A DNA stretch of 64,000 nt from the NCBI GenBank assembly GCA_965246845.1, contig CBDFFR010000012.1, positions 1,426,001-1,490,000 of the forward strand, read 5' to 3'. The stretch's first letter is position 1. Every line of letters starts with the position of its first letter. Positions 44,490 through 54,448 of this stretch are shown here, piece by piece. Source of the DNA: JBBRMW01 sp965246845. GTDB lineage: Bacteria > Chloroflexota > Anaerolineae > Aggregatilineales > UBA2796. The notes beneath the pieces were generated by a model. It saw only the letters and a list, made by a program, of their open reading frames with translations, had not been told where the DNA came from and searched no databases. The translations under genes were made by a program, and so were the position numbers.

Positions 44490-45879
44490 TCAGGTGATGG
44501 CGGGTTCGCGCACTTCCGCGTCGTGTAGTTCCATCTTCTGCTCGATATGCGCGCTAAGGCGGTTGCGCACACCCTCGAACGGGATGCGGTCCATGATCGG
44601 GTCGAAGAACCCGACAATGAGCAACCGCTCGGCGTCCTCGCGGGTCATCCCGCGCGACATCAGGTAGAACACTGGCTCGTCTTCCAGCTTCCCGACTGTC
44701 GCGGCGTGCGTGCAGCGCACATCGTTGGCAAGGATTTCAAGGCCGGGGATCGAATCGGCGCGGGCGTCGTTGCTCAGGAGCAGGTTGCGGTTAGCCTGGA
44801 AGCCGTCCGTCTTCTGCGCGTGCGGCAGGACGCGGATCATGCCCTGCCAGACCGAGCGCGATTGCTGCTTGAGTGCGCCCTTGAAGAGCAGGTCGCTCGT
44901 CGTGTGCGGCGCGTTGTGATTCTGCTGCGTATCGTGGTCGATCAGTTGGTTCGTGTCCGCGAAGTACAACCCGGAGATACGCCCCCACGAGCCTTCACCA
45001 TCAAGTTCCATTTCGGTGAAGTCTTTGGTGAGGCGGCTGCCCATCGTGCCGATGATCCAGTCCAGTTGGCCGTCGCGTTCGATACGCGCGCGCTCGTGCC
45101 GGAAGTCGTAGACGTTTCGCCCGAAGTCTTGGAGGCTGACGTATTTCAGGTTCGCGTTCGCCTTGACGAGCAGTTCCGTCACGCCGACGAATGCAGCATG
45201 TGCGCTTACGCTCGTATCGGAGAGGAATTCGTTCAACAAGGTCGCCTGCGCGCCCTCTTCCATCACGACCAGTACATGCCCGATGCTCATCCCCGGCTGC
45301 GTGCTGTAGAAAATGCTGTGCAACGGAAGCGGGACGATTGAGCCGCGCGGCACGTAGAGGAATACGCCGTGCGTCCAGAGCGCTGCGTGCAACGCCGCGA
45401 ACTTGCCATCACCCGGCTTAACGGCTTGCGTCATGAGCGAGGCGCAGACCAGTTCGGGATACTCGCGTACCGCCGTCGTGAGGTCGGTGAAGATCGCGCC
45501 GGATCGCTTCACTTCATCTGCGAGGTCATATTGCGCGACTTTGCCATCGACCAGTGCGAGCAGCGCGCCTTGCGTATCGCCGACCAGCGGCGCGTGATAT
45601 TCCAGCGGGATCGCGTCGAAACCCGCACCGTGCGGCTGGCGCGATCCGACCCGCCACGTTCCAATCGATGCTGCTGTAATCCGTGCGTCGCCAGTCCTCA
45701 TCCTTGAGTCCGGGCATCGGCAGCGCTTCGTACTGCGCCCACGCCGCTAGCCGCGCATCCAGCAGCCATTGCGGTTCGTTGCGGCTCGCGGAGAGCGACC
45801 GGACATCCCCCTCCGTGAAAGTGGGAGCCGCCAGCTTCGCGCTGACGACCTTGCGGATAACTTTGGGTGCTGCCGTCAT
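44490..45879 (-). CDS. sufD: SufD subunit of the Fe-S assembly scaffold, frameshifted as sequenced
   Basis: ATG 45879 opens MTAAPKVIRKVVSAKLAAPT and reads LKDEDWRRTDYSSIDWNVAG. A +1 shift between about 45600 and 45655 is then needed to enter the main frame (GSRQPHGAGFDAIPLEYHAP). The SufD body follows (GVFLYVPRGSIVPLPLHSIF, GRISGLYFADTNQLIDHDTQ, a catalytic-site-like His pair in HNAPHTTSDL) to the stop at 44490. It pairs with SufB and binds SufC. It begins two bases after the sufB stop. Confidence 0.88.
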
Positions 45880-45881
45880 GG

Positions 45882-48542
45882 TTATCCGACCGACCCTTCC
45901 ATTTGCAGTTGGATCAGGCGGTATAGCTCGATGCTGTATTCCGCCGGGAGTTCCTTCGCAATCGGCTCGATGAAGCCGCTGACGACCATTGCGTTCGCCT
46001 GTTCTTCATTGACGCCGCGCGACATCAGGTAGAAGAGCATGTCTTCGCTGACCTTGCTCACGCTGGCCTCGTGGCCGATGCTCACGTCCTGCTCGTCGAT
46101 TTCGATGCTCGGATAGGTATCCGTGCGGCTGTCCTCATCCATCAGCAGCGCGTCGCAGACGACATTGCTGCGGCTGTTCGTCGCGCCTTCGTAGACCTTG
46201 AGCAGCCCGCGATAGCTCGACCGACCGCCGTGCATCGAGATCGACTTGCTGACGACCTGGCTGGTCGTATCCTTCGCGTTGTGGACAATCTTGCCACCCG
46301 CGTCCTGATACTGACCCTTGCCCGCGAACGCAACGGAGAGGATTTCGCCGTGTGCGCGATCACCTAGCAGGTAAATCGCCGGGTATTTCATCGTCAGTTT
46401 GGAGTTGTGAACAATGAAGCCCTGCGAGACGAAGTTACCCGTGCCTTCAACTTCAATATCCCACGTCGGGACAAGTTCGGTCGAGGCTTCGGAGACTTCG
46501 ACATTGACAATTTCGACTGTTTCCGGGAGTTGGATTGTGGAGCGACCAACAGCGCGATTCACCTTGAACGTAGAAGGCACAACATCCGCTGCCGTTTCGC
46601 GCAACCGTGCGCTTACGTGAGCGAGTAGCCGCTCATCCAGACTGAATTCTAGACGATATGCGCTGTGTGCCATCGCTGTAATACCGAGAATTTGCACTTC
46701 GCGAGGAGTATCAAATTCAGTGTACAGGCGAGAGGTCAGTCCAACCGTTACGAGTAGCGACGCAACATCTTGAAGGAGTTCCCGGTTTGCAGACTTGATC
46801 GAAAGCCGACGCTTGCTCGCGAGTAACGATCCATCTGCATCGATATAGCCAGCAATGAAAGCAAGCCGTTGAGACTCTGGTACAGACCAAACCCACACGG
46901 GTACGCGCTTCGTGCGAGCATTTCCCTCAAAGCCATTCAGCAAGAAGAAGTCTGCAAGTTCAATGCTGTTCCATGCAAGATGTACACCGTTTGCGCGTTC
47001 CGTTGGTTCAGCGCTAATCACTGCGGTCATTGTCCGCGTGAGCCGTTCACGCGCGCGGTCAGTACGCGGCGTAGAGAAACCGACCTTTGCCCAACGCTTG
47101 ACACCTTCGGTCTTGCCGGGCTGGATTTGGATGTTGCCGTCACCCATCCAGTAACCGAATAGCCACATAATATCGTCGGTGGTTTGTGCGACATCACCCA
47201 TACGAGACGAACGAACGCGCGTTATGCGCAAATTCGGCTGATATTGGTTGGCCGAATCGATTTCGCTGGTCAGAGAGGGCATTTGCAACTCATACGGAGC
47301 GCCATAGTCCAGCGAAGTCGTTGGAATAATGGCTTCCTTGAGTTGGTCGGCACGAACATACGAAAGCTGGTAACGCCCCAACTTGCGCGGTACATCAGGA
47401 TTGTACTTATAGCTGTAGAACGGGTGATTGGCTGTCACGTTCAGCTTACGCTCACCAACCGAAACTGTGTGTATCGGCTGATAACCTGAGAAGCGCTTTG
47501 CCGTTACCGTGCGGAATACCATCTGCCCTGTTTGATCATCGTATGACAACACCTGTTCGCCGGGTGTCAGTTTTTCAATAGGCTTCACACCTTCTGGTGT
47601 GGTGATGGTAGAGCCTTCGGCAAGACAGCCCAGATTCGCATCGTGCCATTCCATTGTCGCGTCTTCATAGGCAACCGCGCGCTTGGTCACAAGGTTGTAG
47701 ACATTGGGCGACCAGTTCTGAATTGTGGTGTAGCGGGCGCGAGCGCGCGGCTTCACAATGATCTCCACGACTGCTGAATGGAGACTATCAGAACTATAAG
47801 TGGGCGCAGTGCAGCCTTCTACGTAATGCACTTTCGCGCCTTCATCAACGATGATCATGGTGCGCTCGAACTGCCCCATGTTCTTCGTATTGATGCGGAA
47901 ATACGCCTGCAACGGCATTTCCACATCCACGCCTTTCGGCACATAGATGAACGACCCGCCCGACCAGACCGCGCTGTTCAGCGCTGCGAACTTGTTATCC
48001 GTCGGCGGGATGATCGTGCCGAAATATTCGCGGAAAAGGTCCGGGTAATCCTTGAGCGCGCTATCGGTATCGGTGAAGATCACGCCCTTCTCTTCGAGGT
48101 CCTTGCGGATCGAATGGTAGACCGTCTCCGACTCGAACTGCGCGCCCGCACCCGCGAGGAACTTCTGCTCCGCTTCCGGGATGCCCAGACGGTCGAAGGT
48201 ATACTTCACATCTGCCGGGACATCGTTCCAATCGTTTTCCGGCTTGTCCGTATCGGTCGCGCGGACGTAATAAAAGATGTTGTCGAAGTCGATTTTGGTC
48301 AGGTCGCCGCCCCACGTCGGCATTGGCTTCTTCAGGAAAATCTCGTAGCTACGCAGGCGGAACTCGCGCATCCACGCGGGTTCACCCTTCATCTCGCTGA
48401 TCTGCGCGACAATATCCCGATCCAGACCCCGGCGGCTCTTGAACGCATATTTGGAATCGGAAACGCTGAACCCGAACTTCTGGTCGTAGTTGTCCTTGAT
48501 TTCGGCAAGCTGCCGGTTCTGGTCAATCTGCTGGTCGGTCAT
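45882..48542 (-). CDS. sufB: SufB with intein (Fe-S scaffold protein precursor)
   Basis: 886 residues. Exteins are residues 1-305 and 714-886 (478 residues, normal SufB length), with conserved VPKGVDVEMPLQAYFRIN, VHYVEGCTAPTYSSDSLHSA, and YLLGDRAHGEILSVAFAGKGQ after the junction. A 408-residue intein interrupts at ATMEWHDANLG / SKLTMKYPAIY. After splicing, SufB forms the scaffold with SufC and SufD where clusters are built. It is followed two bases later by sufD and preceded 11 bases earlier by sufC. Confidence 0.93.
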   Translation of the reverse strand: MTDQQIDQNRQLAEIKDNYDQKFGFSVSDSKYAFKSRRGLDRDIVAQISEMKGEPAWMREFRLRSYEIFLKKPMPTWGGDLTKIDFDNIFYYVRATDTDKPENDWNDVPADVKYTFDRLGIPEAEQKFLAGAGAQFESETVYHSIRKDLEEKGVIFTDTDSALKDYPDLFREYFGTIIPPTDNKFAALNSAVWSGGSFIYVPKGVDVEMPLQAYFRINTKNMGQFERTMIIVDEGAKVHYVEGCTAPTYSSDSLHSAVVEIIVKPRARARYTTIQNWSPNVYNLVTKRAVAYEDATMEWHDANLGCLAEGSTITTPEGVKPIEKLTPGEQVLSYDDQTGQMVFRTVTAKRFSGYQPIHTVSVGERKLNVTANHPFYSYKYNPDVPRKLGRYQLSYVRADQLKEAIIPTTSLDYGAPYELQMPSLTSEIDSANQYQPNLRITRVRSSRMGDVAQTTDDIMWLFGYWMGDGNIQIQPGKTEGVKRWAKVGFSTPRTDRARERLTRTMTAVISAEPTERANGVHLAWNSIELADFFLLNGFEGNARTKRVPVWVWSVPESQRLAFIAGYIDADGSLLASKRRLSIKSANRELLQDVASLLVTVGLTSRLYTEFDTPREVQILGITAMAHSAYRLEFSLDERLLAHVSARLRETAADVVPSTFKVNRAVGRSTIQLPETVEIVNVEVSEASTELVPTWDIEVEGTGNFVSQGFIVHNSKLTMKYPAIYLLGDRAHGEILSVAFAGKGQYQDAGGKIVHNAKDTTSQVVSKSISMHGGRSSYRGLLKVYEGATNSRSNVVCDALLMDEDSRTDTYPSIEIDEQDVSIGHEASVSKVSEDMLFYLMSRGVNEEQANAMVVSGFIEPIAKELPAEYSIELYRLIQLQMEGSVG
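46404..47627 (-). mobile_element. intein with LAGLIDADG homing endonuclease in sufB
   Basis: Precursor residues 306-713. Splicing blocks: Cys1 in CLAEGSTITTPEGVKPIEKL, block B TANHPFYSYKY (with the TxxH motif), and the terminal TWDIEVEGTGNFVSQGFIVHN|S with penultimate His, terminal Asn and Ser+1. Endonuclease blocks: LFGYWMGDGNIQ and FIAGYIDADGSLL, two LAGLIDADG-type motifs with the acidic residues present. All key residues are intact, so splicing and homing are both plausible. The insertion is at a highly conserved part of SufB, as usual for inteins. Confidence 0.92.
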
Positions 48543-48553
48543 TTAGTAGCCCC

Positions 48554-49339
<786 letters not shown>

Positions 49340-49398
49340 GGATGTGTCCCGTATTTTCCTGATTTAACTCAGGTGAAATCTTGCACTAATTGACATGA

Positions 49399-49427
49399 AG
49401 TATATCATTCGCTTGCGAATACGTCAA
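49399..49427 (-). promoter_or_regulatory. sigma-70 promoter of the sufC operon
   Basis: On the minus strand TTGACG (49427-49422) and TATACT (49404-49399) are separated by 17 bases, about 60 bases before the sufC start. The spacer contains a perfect dyad (49407-49420). Confidence 0.78.
49407..49420. promoter_or_regulatory. candidate operator for SufR in the sufC promoter spacer
   Basis: ATTCGCTTGCGAAT is a perfect 6-2-6 inverted repeat lying exactly between the -35 and -10 of the sufC promoter, where a bound repressor would block polymerase. SufR is the obvious candidate; binding is inference. Confidence 0.6.
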
Positions 49428-49451
49428 TAAACTATATAAAAATAGCACATA

Positions 49452-49479
49452 TTGACATTAGTGTTCATGAGGCTATAAT
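49452..49479 (+). promoter_or_regulatory. sigma-70 promoter of sufR
   Basis: Consensus TTGACA (49452-49457) and TATAAT (49474-49479) with a 16-base spacer, 25 bases before the sufR start. A CACTAAT / ATTAGTG inverted pair (49384-49390, 49456-49462) spans both promoters. Confidence 0.8.
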
Positions 49480-49504
49480 TCAGCGTAGTATTGCAGGAAG
49501 GGCT

Positions 49505-50116
49505 ATGCAAGATACACGGTTAGCCGTCCTTGAGCAAATTCGCGCGCACAACCCGGCGACAGTCGCTTCGCTCGCAACGGCGTTGGGCGTCTCGCTGATT
49601 ACGATTCGGCATCATCTCGCAAATCTGATGGCTGAAGGGCTGGTCGCGGTTCACGCCGAACGCGATGGCGTGGGGCGTCCCAAGCATATTTACAACGTCA
49701 CCGAAGCCGCGCACCGCTATTTTCCCAACAAATATCACGCGCTCGTGACGGGGCTGCTCGATGAACTCAAGGCGCAGTTGCCACCCGCGCAGGTCGAAGC
49801 GATTATTGATGGCATGGCCGCGACCGTTGCGGCGAAATACAACACCTCGCGCAACGATGGCACGCTCGAAGAGCGGCTCGCGCACCTCATCGCGATCCTT
49901 GGCGAGGAAGGCTTTATGGCCGAAGTGCAGCGCGTGAATGGCGCGCTCGTCCTCACGGAGACGAACTGTCCCTATTTGCTCGTCGGGCAGCGCCACCGCG
50001 AAGTCTGCCGGATCGACCGCGCGCTGATGCAAAATGTCCTCGGTCGGGAAGTCGAACAGACTTCGTGCGTTCTGAATGGTGATGCGTGCTGCACGTTTAG
50101 TATCAAGGATGCGTAA
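49505..50116 (+). CDS. sufR: SufR-type Fe-S-responsive transcriptional regulator
   Basis: 203 residues. An N-terminal winged helix of ArsR/DeoR type (ATALGVSLITIRHHLANLMAEG, then VHAERDGVGRPKHIYNVT) is followed by a C-terminal cluster-binding half with Cys in ETNCPYLLVGQRHREVCRID and SCVLNGDACCTFSI, the pattern of SufR proteins that sense Fe-S status and repress suf genes. Divergent from sufC, which fits autoregulation of both promoters. Confidence 0.85.
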   Translation: MQDTRLAVLEQIRAHNPATVASLATALGVSLITIRHHLANLMAEGLVAVHAERDGVGRPKHIYNVTEAAHRYFPNKYHALVTGLLDELKAQLPPAQVEAIIDGMAATVAAKYNTSRNDGTLEERLAHLIAILGEEGFMAEVQRVNGALVLTETNCPYLLVGQRHREVCRIDRALMQNVLGREVEQTSCVLNGDACCTFSIKDA

Positions 50117-50120
50117 CCAA

Positions 50121-50450
50121 ATGTCTGACCAAACCAGCAATGAAGTACAGTATGCTTCCAAAGAAGATCATGTCCGCGAGGCGCTGCGCCAGGTCGTGGA
50201 CCCCGAAATCGGGATGAGCGTGATCGAACTCGGCCTGATCCGCGAACTAGAACTGACCGACGATCACTCGCACGTCACGATGATCCTGACGACGCCATTC
50301 TGCCCCTACGCACCGCAGCTCATGGAGCAGGTCCGCCGTACCGTGCAGGAGACGACCAGCCTGCCGACCACGATTGAAATGGGCATGGAAATGTGGGATC
50401 AATCGATGATGGAAGAGGGATCCGGGCAGGATTGGGGATTGTTCTACTAA
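50121..50450 (+). CDS. DUF59/MIP18-family Fe-S maturation protein (SufT-like)
   Basis: 109 residues from ATG 50121, four bases after the sufR stop. The core VREALRQVVDPEIGMSVIELGLIREL is the MIP18 signature; TTPFCPYAPQLMEQVRRTV carries the conserved Cys. SufT-like proteins help mature Fe-S enzymes. Cotranscribed with sufR by spacing. Confidence 0.85.
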   Translation: MSDQTSNEVQYASKEDHVREALRQVVDPEIGMSVIELGLIRELELTDDHSHVTMILTTPFCPYAPQLMEQVRRTVQETTSLPTTIEMGMEMWDQSMMEEGSGQDWGLFY

Positions 50451-50485
50451 AACCGCGCCTGTTTGAGACCGGAGGACGGGCATAC

Positions 50486-50588
50486 CGGGCGGTCCTATGT
50501 GTCCGCCCTCGCATTAAATTCGCTGGACTCATCCATTCTTTTAAAACCCACGCCGTCTGGCGTAGAGGCGGACCTATGTGTCCGCCCT
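50486..50588. repeat. two palindromes of the TGTAGGG family
   Basis: CGGGCGGTCCTATGTGTCCG (50486) and GTAGAGGCGGACCTATGTG (50562) are each closed by CCGCCCT. They lie between the SufT-like gene and the lipoprotein gene. Confidence 0.55.
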
Positions 50589-50669
50589 CGCAGTCAATCC
50601 GGGTCTGATAAATCCGATCCCTTCACCGAAGCGCGAATTGCCTTATGATTCAATAGACACGGAGGAACT

Positions 50670-51515
50670 ATGAAACGTCTATTGATCCTGCTTTGCCTGA
50701 TAGCGCCCGCGCTCGCCTGCAATCTCGGCAGCGCAGCGCCGACCCCGACCAGCCCGCCACCGACTGCGCCGATCTTCTCGCAACCAACGCTCGCGCTTTC
50801 GCCCGTCGTCGGACCGCCGGGGACTACCATTACCCTCGTCGCGACGGGCTTCCCCGCCGGAGCCGCCGTCAATCTGTTCATCTCGACGGTGAGCAAACCC
50901 AGCACCGTCCCGACAACCGCCATCACCATTGGAACCAGCGGTACGCTGACCTTCACGCTGCAAGTCCCCACGACGGTTGATAACGCCGCCGTCGCGAGCA
51001 ATACGCCGCTCGTCTTCACGCTAACGGCTGCGGCGGGCAGCCCCGGCGCGAGCGCGCTGTTCCTCGCGCTCAGTGCGCAGCCCGGCCAACCTACGCTCGC
51101 CGTGATCGCGACCAGCGCCGGGACGGGCAGCACGGGCGGGACCGCCAACGATCTGTTCATCACCTCGCCGGGTATCGATTCGCTCCAGAACACGGGGACT
51201 GTGATCGTCACGGGCAGCGGCAGCAGCGCGTCCAGTTCGGTCACGGTGCAGGTCCAGAACTCCGCGAATCAGGTCCTCGGCTCCGCGACCGCCGCGATTG
51301 CCGCTTCGCCGGGCTTTGTCGGCGTGTGGCAAACCACGATTGCGTTCACGCCACCTGCCAGCGGGACGGGCTTCATCGCCGCCTTCACCAGTGACGGCAA
51401 ACAGGCCAGCATCCCGATCTATTTCTCTGGTGCTGCGCCCGTAGGCAATACGACTGTGCCACAGGTCACGTTCCCGACATTGGCGGCTCCAACAGCGCTA
51501 TTCGGCGGGCAATAG
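50670..51515 (+). CDS. lipoprotein with Ig-like (Gmad2-type) domain
   Basis: 281 residues. The signal peptide ends in lipobox APALAC, so Cys17 is lipidated. A Thr/Pro linker leads to an Ig-like repeat (VVGPPGTTITLVATGFPAGA) and a second domain (ITSPGIDSLQNTGTVIVTGS to FTPPASGTGFIAAFTSDGKQ) like Gmad2 Ig-like domains. Likely a surface adhesive or structural protein. Confidence 0.72.
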   Translation: MKRLLILLCLIAPALACNLGSAAPTPTSPPPTAPIFSQPTLALSPVVGPPGTTITLVATGFPAGAAVNLFISTVSKPSTVPTTAITIGTSGTLTFTLQVPTTVDNAAVASNTPLVFTLTAAAGSPGASALFLALSAQPGQPTLAVIATSAGTGSTGGTANDLFITSPGIDSLQNTGTVIVTGSGSSASSSVTVQVQNSANQVLGSATAAIAASPGFVGVWQTTIAFTPPASGTGFIAAFTSDGKQASIPIYFSGAAPVGNTTVPQVTFPTLAAPTALFGGQ

Positions 51516-51517
51516 TA

Positions 51518-51579
51518 GCGGACGGCAAGAAGGCCGTCCCTATAGCATTGGTGGTAGGGACGCCATTTTTGGCGTCCGC
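51518..51579. repeat. paired palindromes of the CCCTACA/TGTAGGG family
   Basis: GGACGGCAAGAAGGCCGTCC runs into CCCTAT, then a 10-base spacer and GTAGGGACGCCATTTTTGGCG with closing CCGC. Located between convergent genes, so a bidirectional terminator is possible. Confidence 0.65.
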
Positions 51580-51602
51580 AAACTTCAAGATGACGAATCG
51601 AT

Positions 51603-53912
51603 CTACGACTCCGGCGTCGAGGTTGACGTGCGCGTAATCGTTGGCGTGCGCGTGATTGTCGGCGTGCGCGTAATTGTCGGCGTGCGCGTGATGCTTGGCG
51701 TCAGCGTAATCGTCGGTGTCAGGCTAGGCTTCAAGGTCGGCGTCGGTGATAGCGTGCGCGTCGGCGTTTCGGTCCGTGTCGATGATGGCGCGGGCGTATC
51801 GGAAGTGGTCGGCGTCGCGGTCGGGAGCGGCGTATTGGATGGCGTGAGCGTCGCTGTTGGGAGCAGCGTGGAGACAAGGATCACCTGTGTTGCCGCCGCT
51901 TTGACCGTATCGTTCGCGTAGGAGTCACCCCAGAACGCAACGTACTGATATTCAAGCTGTGCGGCCTGATATGCGCGCCGCTGTTCGAGCAACCGCCCGC
52001 GATAATAATGCCCCGCGCCCGTATCCTTGAGCGCGAGCGACGCCTCGATGTCCTTGAGCGCGTCGTCATACTTGCTGGTCTGGTAGCGCGCGATGCCCCG
52101 GCTCAGGAGCGCGGAAGCCTTCGCATCCCCGCGCAGCGCATCGATTGCACGGTCAGGCAAGCCTTCGATGACCGCATCATAGCGCCCCTGCCGGACCTGC
52201 ACCGCGCCGCGCGCGGCGAGTGCATCCGCGTTGTTGGGCGCGGCAGCAAGGATCGTGTTCAAATCATCTTCGGCGCTCGCGAACTTTTCAAGCGCGAGCG
52301 CGGCAGCCAGCCTGCCATCGCGGGCGGCAGCGTTACGGCTGTTCGCGGTGAGCGCCTTGTCGAAATCGGAGAAAGCGTCCTGATAGCGGCGCTGCGCAAG
52401 GTACAAATTGCCACGCGCGGTGAATGACTCCTGCGCCGCGTCAGAGGTCGTCTCCGCGACCAACGCCTGATTGAACGCCGCCAGCGCAGTATCCGGGTTG
52501 CCTTCGCCCTGCCGCGCCAATCCAAGCAGCGTCCACGCGCGGACCGCGCCGGGGAATTGCAAGAGGTAGCCCTGCGCGGCAAGCACCGCATCGCCATAGG
52601 CTTGCGTGCGCGCGTCTCCACTCGCGAGTTTGGCAGCAGTCGCCAGCCGTGCGCGGACGTTGAGCATGTGCGCTTTCTCGTTGAGCGGGTCGAGCGAGAG
52701 CGCGGTCGCGGCATCGGAGAGCGCGATCGGCGCGTCGTCGCGACCTAGCGCTGCGATCCCATGCTGGATCAGCAGGCGCGTATCGAAGGGCGCATCGCGA
52801 AGCGCGCGGCTGAGGAGATCGTAGGCTTTCGCGTAATCCTTCGTCAGGAAATACGCCTCGCTGGTGATCAGCGCCGCATTATAGAGCTTCGCATCCTTTT
52901 CATAGGCGAGCGTCCCTTCGCGGACGGCCTTCTCCGCGTCGCCTTTTTTCAGCGCGACGTAGGCTTGTCCGGCGTGGTACAGCGCGCTATCGGAGGTATA
53001 GCCACCAAGCAGCGTCGCCGCGCCGTTAACATCCCCGGAGTCGGCCAGCGTCAGCACCTGATAATAAATCGCCGCCTCGTATTTCGGGTCGTTCTTGCTG
53101 AGTTCCAGCCCCTTGATCTCGGTCGCGAAGACGGGGATTGCGGTCGAATACTGTCCGATTGCATAGAAGGCAAGCGCCGTCCGCACGGGACCGCTGACCG
53201 CATCGGGATAAAACGGCGTATTCGGAGCGCCGTAAACGCTGCCGGGCGTCGCCGGAGGCAGGAGCGTCGCGGTCCCGGTCGGCGGGTTGCGCGGGGTAGA
53301 GGACGGCGTGTTGGTCAGGCCGGGGGTTGCGGTCGCGAGCGGGGTTTGGGTGGGCGTGAGGGTCGGCGTCCCGACAAACGCGATAGCGCCGCCACGCGAG
53401 GCCGAGTAGAGCAAATAACCACCGCCGCCGACCAGTGCGAGGATCGCGACCGTACCGACCAGCAGCCCCAACCGCAGCATTGTTGCGCCACCATCCCCGA
53501 CGCGCCCGCCGCGCTTGCGCGTAAACGTGAACGGAAGCGTCCCGGTCGGAACCGGGCGATAGCTGCCGAGGACGGCATCGAGCTGTTCCATCGCGGCGCT
53601 GAGGCGCTCCGTATTCGGGAGCGGGATGCCCGGCGCGGGCTGCGACGGTGAGGCGGGTGCGTCCTGTTCGGGCATTGCGCGCAGTGCTTTTAGCGCGTTT
53701 TCATTCTCCGGGTTGATTTCCAGCACTTTCTTGAGGCAGAAAGCGCGTTCGGCGTTGTCCTTCGCGACGCTGCTCAACCACAGCCATGCGCCCTCGCTGC
53801 GCGGGTCGCGCCGGACTGCTTCCTGCAATAACTGGCGTGCGGGTCCGGCTTGCCCGGCGCGGGCGGCGGCGATGCCCTGTTGGAGGAGTTGGCGAGCCTG
53901 ATCGGAGGACAT
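51603..53912 (-). CDS. TPR-rich membrane protein with Thr/Pro tail
   Basis: About 769 residues from ATG 53912 (GGGAAG upstream); an in-frame start at 53987 would add 25 atypical residues. An N-terminal cytoplasmic TPR segment (ARAGQAGPARQLLQEAVRRD) precedes one membrane helix (LGLLVGTVAILALVGGGGYLLY) and a TPT linker. Then come more than ten TPR-like units (for example YQDAFSDFDKALTANSRNAA, YDDALKDIEASLALKDTG). The tail is Thr/Pro/Ile-rich with tandem TRTPTI units. Probably a protein-interaction scaffold at the cell surface. Confidence 0.8.
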   Translation of the reverse strand: MSSDQARQLLQQGIAAARAGQAGPARQLLQEAVRRDPRSEGAWLWLSSVAKDNAERAFCLKKVLEINPENENALKALRAMPEQDAPASPSQPAPGIPLPNTERLSAAMEQLDAVLGSYRPVPTGTLPFTFTRKRGGRVGDGGATMLRLGLLVGTVAILALVGGGGYLLYSASRGGAIAFVGTPTLTPTQTPLATATPGLTNTPSSTPRNPPTGTATLLPPATPGSVYGAPNTPFYPDAVSGPVRTALAFYAIGQYSTAIPVFATEIKGLELSKNDPKYEAAIYYQVLTLADSGDVNGAATLLGGYTSDSALYHAGQAYVALKKGDAEKAVREGTLAYEKDAKLYNAALITSEAYFLTKDYAKAYDLLSRALRDAPFDTRLLIQHGIAALGRDDAPIALSDAATALSLDPLNEKAHMLNVRARLATAAKLASGDARTQAYGDAVLAAQGYLLQFPGAVRAWTLLGLARQGEGNPDTALAAFNQALVAETTSDAAQESFTARGNLYLAQRRYQDAFSDFDKALTANSRNAAARDGRLAAALALEKFASAEDDLNTILAAAPNNADALAARGAVQVRQGRYDAVIEGLPDRAIDALRGDAKASALLSRGIARYQTSKYDDALKDIEASLALKDTGAGHYYRGRLLEQRRAYQAAQLEYQYVAFWGDSYANDTVKAAATQVILVSTLLPTATLTPSNTPLPTATPTTSDTPAPSSTRTETPTRTLSPTPTLKPSLTPTITLTPSITRTPTITRTPTITRTPTITRTSTSTPES
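51628..51705. repeat. coding tandem repeat at the 3' end of the TPR gene
   Basis: Units of about 18 bases (GGCGTGCGCGTGATTGTC and variants) encode TRTPTI repeats. Copy number may vary between strains. Confidence 0.75.
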
Positions 53913-54016
53913 GGCAGCTTCCCTGATGAGGTCAGACGAAAAATGTAAATGGATTGTATCGGAGGCCGCCGGATATTTCACCTTCACGGCGCGATCAACT
54001 ATGTTACAATTAGCCC

Positions 54017-54385
54017 ATGAATATTCCGAATAGTACCGAAGAACCTATCGACCTTGCCCGCGACATCGCGGTCTGGATCGAAGACAAGAAGGGCGAGAAC
54101 ATCGTCCTGACCGATCTGCGCGCGATGACTCCCGTGACGGACTTCTTCGTGATCTGCGACGCGCCGAGCGACCGCCAGTTGAACGCGATTGCGGATAACA
54201 TCCGCGAAGAGATCAAGACCAAGTACCACCAGCTCCCCTTCCGCATCGAAGGACGCGGCGAAGGCGGCTGGGTGCTGATGGATTATGGGCGTGTTATCGT
54301 CCACCTGTTCAGCCCGAAGCTGCGCGAGTATTACGATCTTGAAGGCCTGTGGAAAGATGCGCCCGTCCTGCTGCGGATGCAATAG
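54017..54385 (+). CDS. rsfS: ribosomal silencing factor RsfS
   Basis: 122 residues, the usual RsfS length. The core AVWIEDKKGENIVLTDLRAMT, FFVICDAPSDRQLNAIADNI and GWVLMDYGRVIVHLFSPKLREYYDLEGLW matches the family. It binds ribosomal protein L14 and keeps subunits apart in starvation. Isolated from its usual partners nadD/proA here. Confidence 0.93.
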   Translation: MNIPNSTEEPIDLARDIAVWIEDKKGENIVLTDLRAMTPVTDFFVICDAPSDRQLNAIADNIREEIKTKYHQLPFRIEGRGEGGWVLMDYGRVIVHLFSPKLREYYDLEGLWKDAPVLLRMQ

Positions 54386-54412
54386 CGCCACTACCCAATG
54401 CGCCATGTATAT

Positions 54413-54439
54413 GTAGGGGTGGACCGATGTGTCCGCCCT
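54413..54439. repeat. palindrome of the TGTAGGG family
   Basis: GTAGGGGTGGACCGATGTGT closed by CCGCCCT, between convergent rsfS and the following gene. Confidence 0.55.
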
Positions 54440-54448
54440 GACTTTTTG

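Noticed and set aside
42966..44528. 520-codon plus-strand ORF opposite the rhodanese and STAS-like genes
   Set aside because: It is antisense to well-supported genes and to the poly-Cys leader, has no family features, and arises from the codon bias of the GC-rich strand.
51628..51705. CRISPR-like regularly spaced repeat
   Set aside because: The units are contiguous 18-base coding repeats for TRTPTI within the TPR gene tail, with no spacers.
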